A DNA stretch of 64,000 nucleotides, from positions 54,011,978-54,075,977 of the forward strand of contig NC_073691.1 of the NCBI RefSeq assembly GCF_029784155.1, read 5' to 3'. Shown here in pieces: positions 39,779 through 50,637 of this stretch. The notes under the pieces were generated by a model, which was not told the DNA's origin, searched no databases, and saw only the letters and a program-made list of their open reading frames with translations. Source of the stretch: Uranotaenia lowii. Lineage: Eukaryota; Arthropoda; Insecta; Diptera; Culicidae. Positions within the stretch are counted from its first letter, which is position 1. Each line of letters opens with the position of its first letter. The translations under genes and the position numbers were made by a program.

Positions 39779-41208
39779 ATGGGGAAGTCATCGGCTGGCT
39801 CAAGGGCCGGTAGGAAACGGATTGCCGAGCCTAATTCAGGTCCATCGCCCAAAAAAGTTGAAATTTCCAACTCATTCGATGTCCTTCATAACATCGGTGA
39901 TGAGGAAATATTCATATTTAATTCTGATAAGAGTACTAAGAAACCTTCTTCTTCTTATACTCTTAAAAATGAAAAGATTCCACCAATAACGGTCACGATT
40001 CCTGACTTCAATGCCTTTCGAAAAGAAATCGTCACTTCCGTCAAGGATGTGAAGATTTCTTTTCAGATCGGTCGAAGGGGAACTGCTCGTATATTGGCGG
40101 AATCTTTTAATGATTTTCAAAAGGTTTTAAATTATTTGAATAATAAAAAACACCAATTTTTTACGTACGACACTAGAAGTGATCGTCCATTTAAAGTTGT
40201 ACTTCGTGGTCTCACTGGCGATCAAACACCGGATGAGATCACAACTGAATTAAATTCTTTGTTAGGTTTTTCTCCAATTCAAGTAATTCAAATGAGGAAA
40301 AGAACCAACACGAATAATACCAGTAGTGTTGGTTTTGCTCCTGAACTTTATTTGATCCATTTTAAAAAGGATCAGGTTAATAATTTGCAAATTCTTGAAA
40401 AGGCTCGTCTTATGTTTCATTGTCGAGTCAAATTCGAACCTTTTCGTAAATCTTCTACCAATTTTTTACAAAACATTACGCAATGTCGTCGTTGTCAAGC
40501 TTTTTGTCATGGCACTAAACATTGTAGAATGAATGCCAGATGCATGTTTTGCGGCTCATTCGATCATGAAAAATCTAAATGCCTTTTTGGTGGTGATAAG
40601 CCAAAACAGAATTTTTTAAGTGTGCGAATTGCGCAGGTAATCATTCCTCGAATTCTCTAGACTGTCCCGTTAGGGCAAAAATTGTTGCTTCTAGGAAAAA
40701 TCCCAAAGTTTCCAGAAAAGTTTCTTCTCCTCCTTCCTCTTTTTCGTCTTCACACGTCAGACCGGCAAACAACCTGCCTGTTCGCAGTCAGCCTCGGCCT
40801 ACATTGGAATCACGGCTGGGTAATACCCGAAGTAATTTTAATGTTACCTGGGCTGATTCTGCGCCACAGACTCGTTGTTTATCGTTCTCAGAGGTGGTTG
40901 AAAATGGGTTTCCCTCTTCAGGTTTAACTAATAAAAATGGGAAAAAACCAAGTCTCAACGTTCATGCGAAGGCTTGGGAAAATCCCCGAAATTCAAATAC
41001 TTGTTCTTCTCCTTCATTTTCTGATCCTAACAATTTTGTTGATTTGGGTGAGATTACTGAGGAAAAATTAAAATTTTTGCATCAAAATTTAATGGAAATG
41101 ATGCAACTTATGTTGAAAGCAAATTCAATGTTTGAAGCTTTCCAAACTTCTTTTAATTATGCTAACAAAATTATTATGACTTTACGATTCCCTCATGGAT
41201 CCAAATAG
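39779..41208 (+). CDS. Jockey ORF1 (Gag-like), frame changes at 40612-40618
   Basis: ORF1 proteins bind the element RNA and accompany it to chromatin. The first segment (39779-40618, 280 codons) has a basic, Ser-rich N-terminus, a central domain and two zinc knuckles of CX2CX4HX4C form (residues 236-249 and 255-268). The third knuckle (CX2CX3HX6C, from 40621) and a long Ser/Asn/Pro-rich C-terminus lie in the -1 frame, which runs to the stop at 41206-41208. The frame change falls on T TTT TTA read in phase with the first frame, a canonical slippery heptamer. Either a programmed -1 shift or loss of one T from a longer T run explains it. The stop overlaps the ORF2 start by 14 bases. The ATG at 39617 is in frame but adds only a hydrophobic leader within the presumed 5' UTR. 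Confidence 0.82.
40612..40618 (+). promoter_or_regulatory. Candidate -1 slippery heptamer U UUU UUA
   Basis: In-phase codons AAT TTT TTA followed by AAG in the new frame. It sits between knuckles two and three of ORF1. Confidence 0.35.
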
Positions 41209-43852
41209 ATGTTTAAATATTATGAATTGGAACGCTAGATCTTTGCTGGCGAACCAAGATGAATTCTTTTTATTTTTGAAAACTCAAAACATACATATTG
41301 CTGCCATCACTGAAACTTTTTTAAAGCCAGACAATAACTTGAAAAGCAATGCTTTCTTTAAAATTTTACGAAATGATCGACTTGATCGACAAGGTGGGGG
41401 TGTAGCTATTGTCATCAATAGTCGTCTCAAATTTAGACTTCTTCCTTCTTTCAATACAAAAGTCTTAGAAACAATTGGAATTGAATTAGAAACTTCTATG
41501 GGGAAAATTATAATTGTTGCCGCATATTTGCCTTTTCAATGTAGCGGTGAACAGAAAAATTTTTTGAAGGGAGATTTACAAAAACTCACCAGAAATAAAT
41601 CTAAATTTTTTATTATTGGTGACTTTAATGCAAAACACCGATCTTGGAATAATATTTCATCAAATTCTAATGGGAATATTTTGTTTAATGATTGCTCTGC
41701 AGGTTATTATACTGTTGAATATCCTAATGGGCATACTTGTTTTTCTTCAATTAGAAATCCTTCCACAATTGATTTGGTTCTAACGGATTTAGGCGAGCAT
41801 TGTAGTCAATTAGTTACTCATGCGGACCTCGATTCAGACCACCTTCCAGTAACATTTTCTTTATCCCAAAGTCCCATTGAAAACCCTTTAAAATCAACTT
41901 TTAATTTTCAAAAGGCTAACTGGGAGCGATATATGAACTTTATTGAACGTAATTTAGATGTAAACGTTCCACTGAATTCAATAGAAGATATTGATTTGGC
42001 TGTAGAAAGTTTGACAACTTCAATAGTCAATGCTAAAGCCGCTTCAATACCTAAAGTTAAACATAAATTTAATCAACCTTTAATTGATGATGATCTTCAG
42101 TTCTTGATACGACTGAAAAACATTCGTCGACGCCAATATCAACGTACTAGGGATCCTTATTTGAAATTAATTTATTGCGACCTTCAAAAAGAGATCAAAC
42201 GTCGTTTAAATTTCATTCGTAATGAAAATTTTGCTAAAGCAGTAGAGGACATAAAGCCCTACTCAAAGCCATTTTGGAAATTAACTAAAATTTTGAAAAA
42301 GCCCCAGAAGCCAATTCCTACTTTAAAAGATGGGGATAAACTTCTTTTAACTAATGCAGAAAAAGCTCAAAAATTGGCCCAACAATTTGAGTCTGCTCAT
42401 GATTTTAATTTAAACGTCGTAAGTCCAATTGATGCTCAAATTTCCCTAGAATTTGATGATATTCTTTCTAAGCAAAATGTGTTTGAAAGTTCTTGTGAGA
42501 CAAATATTGATGAACTTAAATTGATTTTCAAAAAATTTAAAAATATGAAAGCTCCAGGGGAAGATGGGATTTTCTATATTCTTCTTAAAAAGTTGCCTGA
42601 AAGCACTTTAAATTTTTTAGTTAAAATCTTCAACAAATGTTTTTATTTGGCTTATTTTCCCAATAAATGGAAAAATGCCAAAGTAACTCCAATTTTGAAA
42701 CCTGGAAAAAGTGCTTCAGAGCCTTCAAGTTATCGACCAATTAGTTTGCTTCCTTCTTTAAGTAAACTATTTGAGAGAGTTATTTTGAATAGAATGATGA
42801 TTCACATTAATCAGAATTCTATTTTCCCTGATGAACAATTTGGTTTTCGTCATGGACATTCTACTACACATCAACTTTTGAGTGTAACTAATATGATTAA
42901 CGCTAGCAAATCTGAAGGTTATTCAACTGGTGTTGCTCTTCTTGATATTGAAAAAGCTTTTGACAGTGTTTGGCACAAAGGTTTAGTAGCTAAATTAGCT
43001 CGATTTGATTTTCCTGTATATCTCACCAAAATTATTCAAAATTATTTGACTAGCCGAACCTTACAAGTAAGCTATCAAAATTCATGCTCTGCAAGGACAC
43101 CCATTAGAGCTGGTGTCCCTCAGTGTAGTATACTTGGGCCAATTTTATACAATATTTTTACTTCTGATCTTCCTAATGTGCCAGAAGGAAAAGGTAGAAG
43201 ATTATTTGCTGATGATACTTTGCTCTCAGCCAAAGGGCGAAATTTACGGGTGGTACGCAGTAGATTGCAACAAAATTTAAATTCCTTTTTGAATTACTTG
43301 AAAATGTGGAAAATTTCTCCTAACGCTTCCAAAACTCAACTTATTTTATTTCCCCATAAGCCAAGAGCAAATTTTTTAAAACCTAATGAAAATCATTCCA
43401 TAACTTTTAATGGGGTTTCATTAGAATGGTCTGATCACGTGAAGTACTTGGGACTCACACTTGATCGGAATCTTACTTTTAAAAATCACATTGAAGATAT
43501 TCAATCTAAATGTAATAAATACACTAAATCTCTTTATTCTCTCATCAACAGGAAATCCCGGCTGTGCCTGAAGAATAAGATGCTTATTTACAAGCAAGTT
43601 TTTCGACCAGCGATAATGTATGCAGTTCCGATTTGGTCTAGCTGCTGCGCGACGAGGAAGAAGGCCATCCAAAGGATTCAGAACAAGGTTCTGAAAATGA
43701 TTTTGCGGCTTCCGCCTTGGCACAGCACCGAAGATCTTCATCGGATTGCGGGCATTGAATCGATCGGAGAGATGGCCAACAAAATTATCTCCAACTTCAG
43801 AGGCAAATCGATGCAATCTTCCATTGCAGAGAATCGTTCTCTTTATAATTAA
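41195..43852 (+). CDS. Jockey ORF2, endonuclease/reverse transcriptase
   Basis: Intact 885-residue protein. The APE endonuclease shows Asn13 in 'NWNARS', Glu40 in 'ITET', 'IGDFNAKH' and Asp215-His216 in 'SDHLPVTF'. The reverse transcriptase has 'ERVILNRM', 'DEQFGFRHGHSTTHQL', 'LDIEKAFDSVWH', 'GVPQCSILGPILYNIFTSD' and the active site FADD at residues 671-674. Relatives usually read GVPQGS in the fifth motif, so the Cys here is a departure that could affect activity. The start at 41195 overlaps the end of ORF1 by 14 bases, an arrangement that suggests termination-reinitiation. The C-terminus has the 'RIQNKVLKMILRLPPWHST' region and ends without an RNase H domain. Confidence 0.93.
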   Translation: MDPNRCLNIMNWNARSLLANQDEFFLFLKTQNIHIAAITETFLKPDNNLKSNAFFKILRNDRLDRQGGGVAIVINSRLKFRLLPSFNTKVLETIGIELETSMGKIIIVAAYLPFQCSGEQKNFLKGDLQKLTRNKSKFFIIGDFNAKHRSWNNISSNSNGNILFNDCSAGYYTVEYPNGHTCFSSIRNPSTIDLVLTDLGEHCSQLVTHADLDSDHLPVTFSLSQSPIENPLKSTFNFQKANWERYMNFIERNLDVNVPLNSIEDIDLAVESLTTSIVNAKAASIPKVKHKFNQPLIDDDLQFLIRLKNIRRRQYQRTRDPYLKLIYCDLQKEIKRRLNFIRNENFAKAVEDIKPYSKPFWKLTKILKKPQKPIPTLKDGDKLLLTNAEKAQKLAQQFESAHDFNLNVVSPIDAQISLEFDDILSKQNVFESSCETNIDELKLIFKKFKNMKAPGEDGIFYILLKKLPESTLNFLVKIFNKCFYLAYFPNKWKNAKVTPILKPGKSASEPSSYRPISLLPSLSKLFERVILNRMMIHINQNSIFPDEQFGFRHGHSTTHQLLSVTNMINASKSEGYSTGVALLDIEKAFDSVWHKGLVAKLARFDFPVYLTKIIQNYLTSRTLQVSYQNSCSARTPIRAGVPQCSILGPILYNIFTSDLPNVPEGKGRRLFADDTLLSAKGRNLRVVRSRLQQNLNSFLNYLKMWKISPNASKTQLILFPHKPRANFLKPNENHSITFNGVSLEWSDHVKYLGLTLDRNLTFKNHIEDIQSKCNKYTKSLYSLINRKSRLCLKNKMLIYKQVFRPAIMYAVPIWSSCCATRKKAIQRIQNKVLKMILRLPPWHSTEDLHRIAGIESIGEMANKIISNFRGKSMQSSIAENRSLYN

Positions 43853-44104
43853 TTTAGTTTTAGGTTAGTGTTTAGTTTTAAGTTTAAAATATTTTTGCCA
43901 TTACAGGATGTTCTCCTACATTAAATTCTTGATTGCGCTAAGCAAATTTCATTCATATAAATAAATTTATTTTATCTAGTTAACTATAGGGCTATGAACA
44001 GTTCATTATTGAGCTGAACACCTAATTTAATGTCATAATGTGATATAAATGTAATGACGATTTGATACAAATAAAGACATATTTAAAAAAAAAAAAAAAA
44101 AAAA
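43853..44104 (+). other. Jockey 3' UTR and poly(A) tail
   Basis: AT-rich, with AATAAA at 44070-44075 about ten bases before an uninterrupted A run from 44085 to about 44104. Confidence 0.85.
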
Positions 44105-44201
44105 ACGTTTTAACATCTTCATGTCATTCGCGAATTATATGAACGATGCAGTTGACGGAAAATTATAAAAAAAAACTTATCCGGTACAAATGTGTGCGAT
44201 G

Positions 44202-44285
44202 TTTTTTTTTTCAAGGATTCGAACTCATGGACATCCGCTTTGGGGGCAACTGACATGCCAAAGTAGCTACATACATCACAAGCTC
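44202..44285 (-). mobile_element. Possible tRNA-related SINE fragment
   Basis: On the minus strand a B-box-like GAGTTCGAATCC is followed directly by an A run (44202-44211). It is preceded by GGCATGTCAGTTGCC, which could be a worn A-box region. This layout suits a truncated SINE or tRNA retropseudogene. No clear TSD is visible. Confidence 0.3.
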
Positions 44286-45055
44286 ATAATTTTGTCTTGA
44301 TTTATTTCGTCACAATTTTATCACATTTGTGATATTTTTGTAACATATTTTTCATTTTTCCATTCCGTATTTATCATCTTTTTGTCATTTCTTGTTCCTT
44401 ATTTTTGCCATAATTTGACATTCATCCGATTCTCGTTAAATTTGTCAGTTTTTTTTTTATTATATTTACAAATTTTTATCACCATATTTTTACCAACTTT
44501 TTCATATGTTTCTCACATGTTTGTAAGATTTGATGGGATTTGATTGTAATTTTTTTTATTATGTCCTATTTGTTAATTGTAAAGTAAATATTTGTTCTCA
44601 TTTTAGTTATGTTAGGTTTTTGTCTATTATAGTCAATTTTAATCACTATTTTTTCATAATAGTCAAATTTTTGTCATCCTTTTAAACGCATTTGGCGAAG
44701 TTTTGTCATTTTTGTGAAATTGTTTTCATTTTTCCGATATTTTTGTAATATTTGTCATATTTTATGCATTATTTCACAACCGCATTTGTCGAATTTTATT
44801 CAAAGTTCTGTCATTTGTCATTTTTTGTCTGTCATATTTTTGTCTTAGTTCTTACACATTTTTGTCATTTATTTTTTAAGTTCTAATCATAGTTTTTTCA
44901 TCTTTTTGCCACAGTTTTGTTTGTTTATTTTTTTTTTTTGTATTTTTTTTCTCAGGTTTTAATTTATTTTTCATATTTTATAACTTTTTTTCATTGTTTT
45001 TTCCGATTTTTTATTTTTAATTTTTTTTTCTTGTTATATTTTTGTCAAACAGATG
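44286..45055 (-). repeat. Low-complexity 'atttttgtca' degenerate repeat
   Basis: Irregular repeats of 'tttttgtcatttttgtca' type, the inverse of the 'gacaaaaat' texture at 36472-38230. T-rich on the plus strand, with no coding sense. Confidence 0.6.
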
Positions 45056-48000
45056 TTCATGCGATTTTCAGTTATTTACAGCATTTTAAAGTTAAGTGTG
45101 AGCCTTTTTTGTATTTCAAGGTGGAGTCAGACAACGGATTTCCACTTCAATCCGTTCAGCCTCTTCACCCTATTCACATATTATGGTCACTGGTCGTTTA
45201 TTGCCAGTTCCAATTTGTTTCTATTGCAAGAAAAAGTCTGATACCACGTGTTTTGCGAAAAACCGCACTAAAAACTGCATTTTTTTTCAGATCGATTAGA
45301 AGAATGGCGATGGTAATTAAATCAAATAACAACCTTTTAGGAAGATTTTTGAGAAATCATCATTTGCGATGAAAAATACTTCTAAGGTTTTGGCGCCGAT
45401 TGACCGACGCAAAGGGCTGAGATAAAAGATCTCTTCACTTGCTGTCAGCCAATGTTTTCGTCAACTGTGCGGATTTCAGCGGCTACACTACGCCACCACT
45501 ATTTAGATATTTTCAATAACCATCGTAAGCCTGTTGATATTGAGTGATTTTCTATCATTATTTACGACAAGCTTTGCCCAAAAAAAGTTGAATTGGACAG
45601 CAGCAAGATTAATGCCTTAATTTGTCCCCAAATAAGTTGGGAATAGCGAATTCGACATTAACGATTCGAGCTATCTAAAAATGAACTGATTTAGGATAAA
45701 TCGACGATCCTTCAATTGACACTCTATCCCAGTGGTTCCACTCACCGCCTCTTTTTGCTAAATTTCCGAGCTCAACGCCCCCATTAAAATAAATCTCAAA
45801 AGAACAAAATACTGATCGGTATCGTAAAAGACCATAAGCTTTTTTAATTATGTTGTGAGAAATTTGTACCAATTTGTGATGCTTTAAATTACGATTATCA
45901 AATCCAGCCAAGACGGAAAGAGTACATTGAGGATTTCCTTGAAAAATAGTAGGAAATTTTACAAAATACTTTTCTAATTTTAAAGAATGAAACATAATTA
46001 CTTCTCACACAACCAAAATTCAAACATTTTGATTTTTGAATTATGTTGTTAAATCTTACTTCAAATTTGTACTTTGATTTTTGAATTTTTCAAGTCAAAT
46101 CTTACTTTAAAAGAAATCTATTATTGTCGAAGTTGAACAACGTCAAGTCATCAGAGTGTAAGACAAAAGTGGAGGCCAACTATAATAAGGTGCGTTACAT
46201 GAGATGACAAAAAAAAGGTTGAGATTTTTAAGATAAAATACGTGCTGAAAAAAATAATAATAAGATAGATGAAATTCGCAGTGGTTTTAAAATGTCTTCC
46301 AATCTGAAATCAGTTAGAATTATCATTTGTTTGCCAGTTTTGAACGCACTAGTTCACACTTTATAATTCGCCAAAAACAGTGCTTCACATGCTTAGACCA
46401 TTATTATTTTATTTTTGCTTCAATGTTTATTCAATTTTTTCACTTCAAGCAACATATTCAGAGACTATTGGATATGAATTAAAAACTAAGTGGTTTCTGA
46501 CTCAAGAAAACATTGAATTTTGGAAAAAAAAATCCATAAAAATTTCGTTAAAAAAAGTAGAGTTCACACTTTTGAGAAGTACGTATGGTATTCTCTCTTT
46601 AAGCTTTCAGTCAAAACTGAATAAAATATAACGAACACATAGTTAACCTTCAAAACACTCATATTGTTTGGAAAACACATTGCCCATCTCAAGCTTTGGT
46701 AAACAAAGTTATTTAACGATTAAACTTTCAATAAAAGTTAACAAGATAGTTCCTGCAATTTTGGAGAAATTACTGGAAAAAAGTCGAGTTTCAAATAAGA
46801 AACGGGTTTCTCAACATCCTGGTTCTTAAGATAAGGATATGATCTAAGACAAGTGAACAGTGTTGACTACACAACTAGATCGGTTCATAGCAAAGTAACG
46901 CATCCGATAAGCGTGCGAAGGATTATTTCGGACAATGGAAGCGTAAATAGATGAAAAAATCATTTTGAGACTTGTGTAGAAAAATCAACAGTCCAAGCTT
47001 ATAAAATTAAATAAAAAATGGAACTTTAATGTATCTCTTTTCAAATCAGGATTAAGTTACCGAACCCTCTGTGCATCCTGCACAAGACTGGTTGCCAATA
47101 AGTATATCAATAAGTTAATCAAGCAAAGCTTCAGATCTTGAACATGAATCAAAAATGCAACGAACAGAATACACGAAAAGTGAAGAAAACATCGAAAATT
47201 GCCTAGAAGAGCAAGAAGGTAACATTGATTAAATTTTTTAATCATCATAATTTACAATAAATGTTTTCTTCATTTTTATAATCTTATCGTCTCGTATATT
47301 ATTTCCTGTTTATTTCATATTCTAAATTTTTTAAAATTTTCGTAATTAAGTTATCATAACATAAATAAACCACATAATATAAACTTCTTCAGGCTGACTA
47401 ACAAAAAATAAATATTAGGATTTTTGTGAAAAACTCTTCGATTTTCCTTCTTTTTCCAGACCCTCAAATAGATAAACATTTGTTTTGCTTATTGTGGGAA
47501 AATCAGTTTTGAACCCTCGAATCTCTCATAGAACTTATTCAAACTACTTTTCAATTATCCTAAAATTGACGTGATTTGAGCTTATTTACATCTTCGATTG
47601 GATTTCAGTGAACAGTTTTGTTTTTGTTTTTTCGAAAGATTGGAAATATTACTCGAATATTGACTCTCTGGAACCACGATTAGAGATGTAAGATATTATA
47701 TTTCAATATCTTCAGATTCACATGAGATAGTTCTTGTTTAGCAGCATAATGCATCCACTGGCTTAACGTACCACGCATCCACTTATGGCACGCAACTGGA
47801 AAACAACTTTTTCTACCAGCTTCAATTACTCTCTGGAGCCACGTTTTTCGCAATAAATCGTTTGAAGCCTCAAGCCATCTTGCTTTTTTTCATTAATATT
47901 CACAGGGCTTTTACGTTGAAAGTTGACAATAACGTTCGCAATCAAAGGACACGAACACCAAAACTTATAAAATAAATGGAATGCGTAAGCCACTAGATCT

Positions 48001-49734
48001 GCTCTCGATGTGTGTAATCCTCCATGATGTTCACCTTAAAACTTCAGCTCAAGGAGTGGCATTATGACAGACTACCTTTCGCCGACTGGCCTAATCCAAA
48101 AAATTCTTGTTTTTTCTGTTAGTTTTTTTTTTAATTTTATTGAGTTTAAATGAAAAAAAGGCCGTCTTATCGTGAAATCCCCACCGTGAAGTTGAAGATT
48201 TAAAATGATTCCTACCCGTAAAACCACATCAATCCTTGACAAGAGTATTCATGCAGAAACTCGTTGACCAACTTTGAAATTCACTAAGTTCGGTTCCATG
48301 GTCCATGAAACCAAAAGCCAGGAAAAGTCACCCATTCACAAAGCCCTCAAGTTCGCGTTTTCCAAAGCAAAGCTCCGCAGCTGCTGCCGAAGAGAATCGG
48401 ACTCATTAATTCACAAAATCAGCAAAGTCAGCAGCGAAGAAATCAACAAACACATTGAAAAATTCAAAAACTTCCGCCCGGTGAAAGTTAATGAGCCATG
48501 ACTGGGTACAAACATTTGCATCTGTGCATCTGCCCAACTTTGGCACTGGAAGCGGCAGAAGGATCACTCTCGGAAAGTTGACGCGGGCACGGCGAACAAA
48601 ATGTACCACTGCGCAAAAATTAGCTCTCAACGAAACACAATCGAAAAGTAATTAAAAACTTACTCCGCGCCCCCCCGCGCCTTTTTTTTGGTTAAGACCG
48701 AATTTTTCCCGTCCCGTTTTCCAAGCCTTAGTCAGTAGTGTTTATCTTTTGCATCCGTGCAAATACTTTTCAAATCTCGGGTTGTGTTTCGAAATGCTCG
48801 GTACGCGTAGCTTTTTCGTCAAATAAAAGTTGGGAAAAGTGGAAATCCTGCCAGTTACAATTCGTCTTCTAGTTTCCCACTTTACGCTAGATTAGTGAAG
48901 GGGCACTTGAAGCGCACGAAAGTCAAAATGCAACAATCAAATTGTTGGTTTCATGGAATCCGAAAAAAATGCTCGACCCTCAACTAAGTTTCCGGATGCT
49001 TACGAAGCTAATTTCACCTAATTTGTTCAAAATTCTGTTGAACCTAAATTAAATGGTGAAATTTCTAAAAATAGCACCGCTCCTTCAGCGAACGAAAGAT
49101 GAAAAACTTCAATCAAAGTCGTTTCAATTTAGCCATTGAAATTCTAATCCAATCTGAATCCTTCAAACGACTCTGATCGACAGCTGCTGGCTGATTCGAA
49201 AGTTTTAAACGTTGCGTCGTCGTTTACTTCAATTGCGAAGGGGGAGGTTTGGAAAAATCAAATGTCGACTCCCACGAAAGCTTTCATCGTTGGGCGACAA
49301 GTTAAACTGACGTTAAAATCCAGCATTCACCGGGAAACTCTTCCTCCCTCTGTCATTCAGTCGGGGAGGGATTTGAGAATTTAATGAAATCCAAACGTTT
49401 GACAATTGCAGAGAACTTTCGGACAGGTATTGTCCCCGATTTGATTGTGTCATTACTTTGGATTGACGCTGTGATCATAATTCGATATGATGAGAACTTT
49501 ATAAGTCATTCAATGTTTTCAACCATGAACTAGTGCACCAGTGAATAGTTGTACTAAGTTGTTCACCCTCACTTTTTTTCCGCTACTTTTGAAAAATCTT
49601 GCTTCCTGAAACGCGAAACTAATTGCAAAGCTTCGGAGATAAGAGCACTTTTTTTCCTAGCAAAATAGCTCAAATTCGTCAATCATCAAAGTTCGTGAAT
49701 TAAAAATTGAGAAGGGAAGGGAATAAGGGATTAG
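45056..49734. other. Mostly AT-rich unique DNA, no supported gene
   Basis: ORFs up to 151 residues occur but none is recognisable. Near 45728 'cccagtggttcca' resembles a hAT-type end, but no partner is found. A GC-richer stretch with a 75-residue plus frame lies at about 48270-48900. A short C-run (about 48668-48678) and poly-T tracts are present. Confidence 0.35.
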
Positions 49735-49805
49735 CAAAGAGTACAGTAGAGTAGAATAGAGTAGAATAAAGAAGAGTAGAGAAAAGTAAAATAGAAAAGG
49801 ATGAA
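49735..49805 (+). repeat. Small TAGAG-type island
   Basis: 'gtagagtagaatagagtagaataaagaagag': the same pentamer family as the large arrays at 56418-59500. Confidence 0.75.
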
Positions 49806-50544
49806 ATTGTTGTTCGGAAAATCTCAGGGTAGTTAAACAAGTCTTTGTAGTGATGGGGATAACTCAAAGATAAATTTAAGTTACAATCAGGCTCAAAAAC
49901 ATCAAAAGACAAATTTAAAGTTTCTTCCTGCGCACGAGATTACTTTCTGGATGGCTAACAACTAATTCCTATCAGGTTCAGTAAATTCACTTTGCTATTA
50001 TAATTAACAATAAAAGAATATGAATAACAAACTAACGGCACGTAGGACTAGGCTGAACAATTTCTTCTCAATCAATTGATAGACTTCAGGATTGTAATCC
50101 TAAACAGATAAACATTCAATATTTGCTTTGCTACCGACATTCGACCGACGTTCGACACGACCGGTTAGTAAGGCTATACAATTCATCTGCAAATTCCTTT
50201 CGATTAAACGGCACTTGCAATTAACCTAAAGACAAGTTTCTTACTAGCACATTCTTTCTATCTCTATTTTTACTACTTACAGATCATAAGTCGAGATCTT
50301 TTCAAACTTTCCACTTAATTGCAATGCCCGTAATCGCTAAACAAACCACAGCAATAATTTTGACCGCCACTAACAACTATTCAATCCAGAATTAACCAAA
50401 ACAAAATGGTGTAAACATTCATCGTATAATTCCTTCTCATTTCATACTTGTTAACAATAATATTTATCTGCCCATCATCATTTCCATCATCGTTACCATT
50501 ATCTTGACCGTCATCGTACAGTGGTCGAAACTGCGTGCAACAGG
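49806..50544. other. Unique DNA, no supported gene
   Basis: No recognisable feature apart from a short (CATCAT)-like run near 50476-50495. Confidence 0.4.
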
Positions 50545-50637
50545 AATAGAATAGGTTAAAATAGAATATAATAGAGTGCAGTACAGATGAGGAAAGTAGA
50601 GCAGAATAAAGAAGAGTAGAGAAGAGTAGACTACTCT
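50545..50637. repeat. TAGAG-type island with inverted junction
   Basis: The pentamer array ends in a 7-bp inverted repeat with a one-base centre (AGAGTAG A CTACTCT, 50623-50637). Directly afterwards the 44-bp minisatellite begins. 'gtacagatga' at 50581 is an inverted piece of that minisatellite. Confidence 0.7.

Larger units (their letters stand above)
39600..44104 (+). mobile_element. Jockey-clade non-LTR retrotransposon, full length
   Basis: About 4.5 kb flanked by a 14-15-bp target duplication, with a 5' UTR, ORF1 (39779-41208), ORF2 (41195-43852), a 250-bp 3' UTR with AATAAA (44070-44075) and a poly(A) tail ending at about 44104. Two overlapping ORFs, with CCHC knuckles in ORF1 and APE endonuclease plus FADD-type RT in ORF2, define the Jockey clade. 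The 5' end reads TCACTT across the junction, close to an initiator, which would suit an internal promoter. Only ORF1 carries a frame break. Its AT-rich codon use matches the surrounding genome, unlike the RTE element. Confidence 0.93.

Noticed and set aside
45675..45995. 106-residue minus-strand ORF with a 'cccagtggttcca' motif that resembles a hAT end
   Set aside because: No inverted partner or 8-bp duplication is found nearby, and the protein is not recognised.
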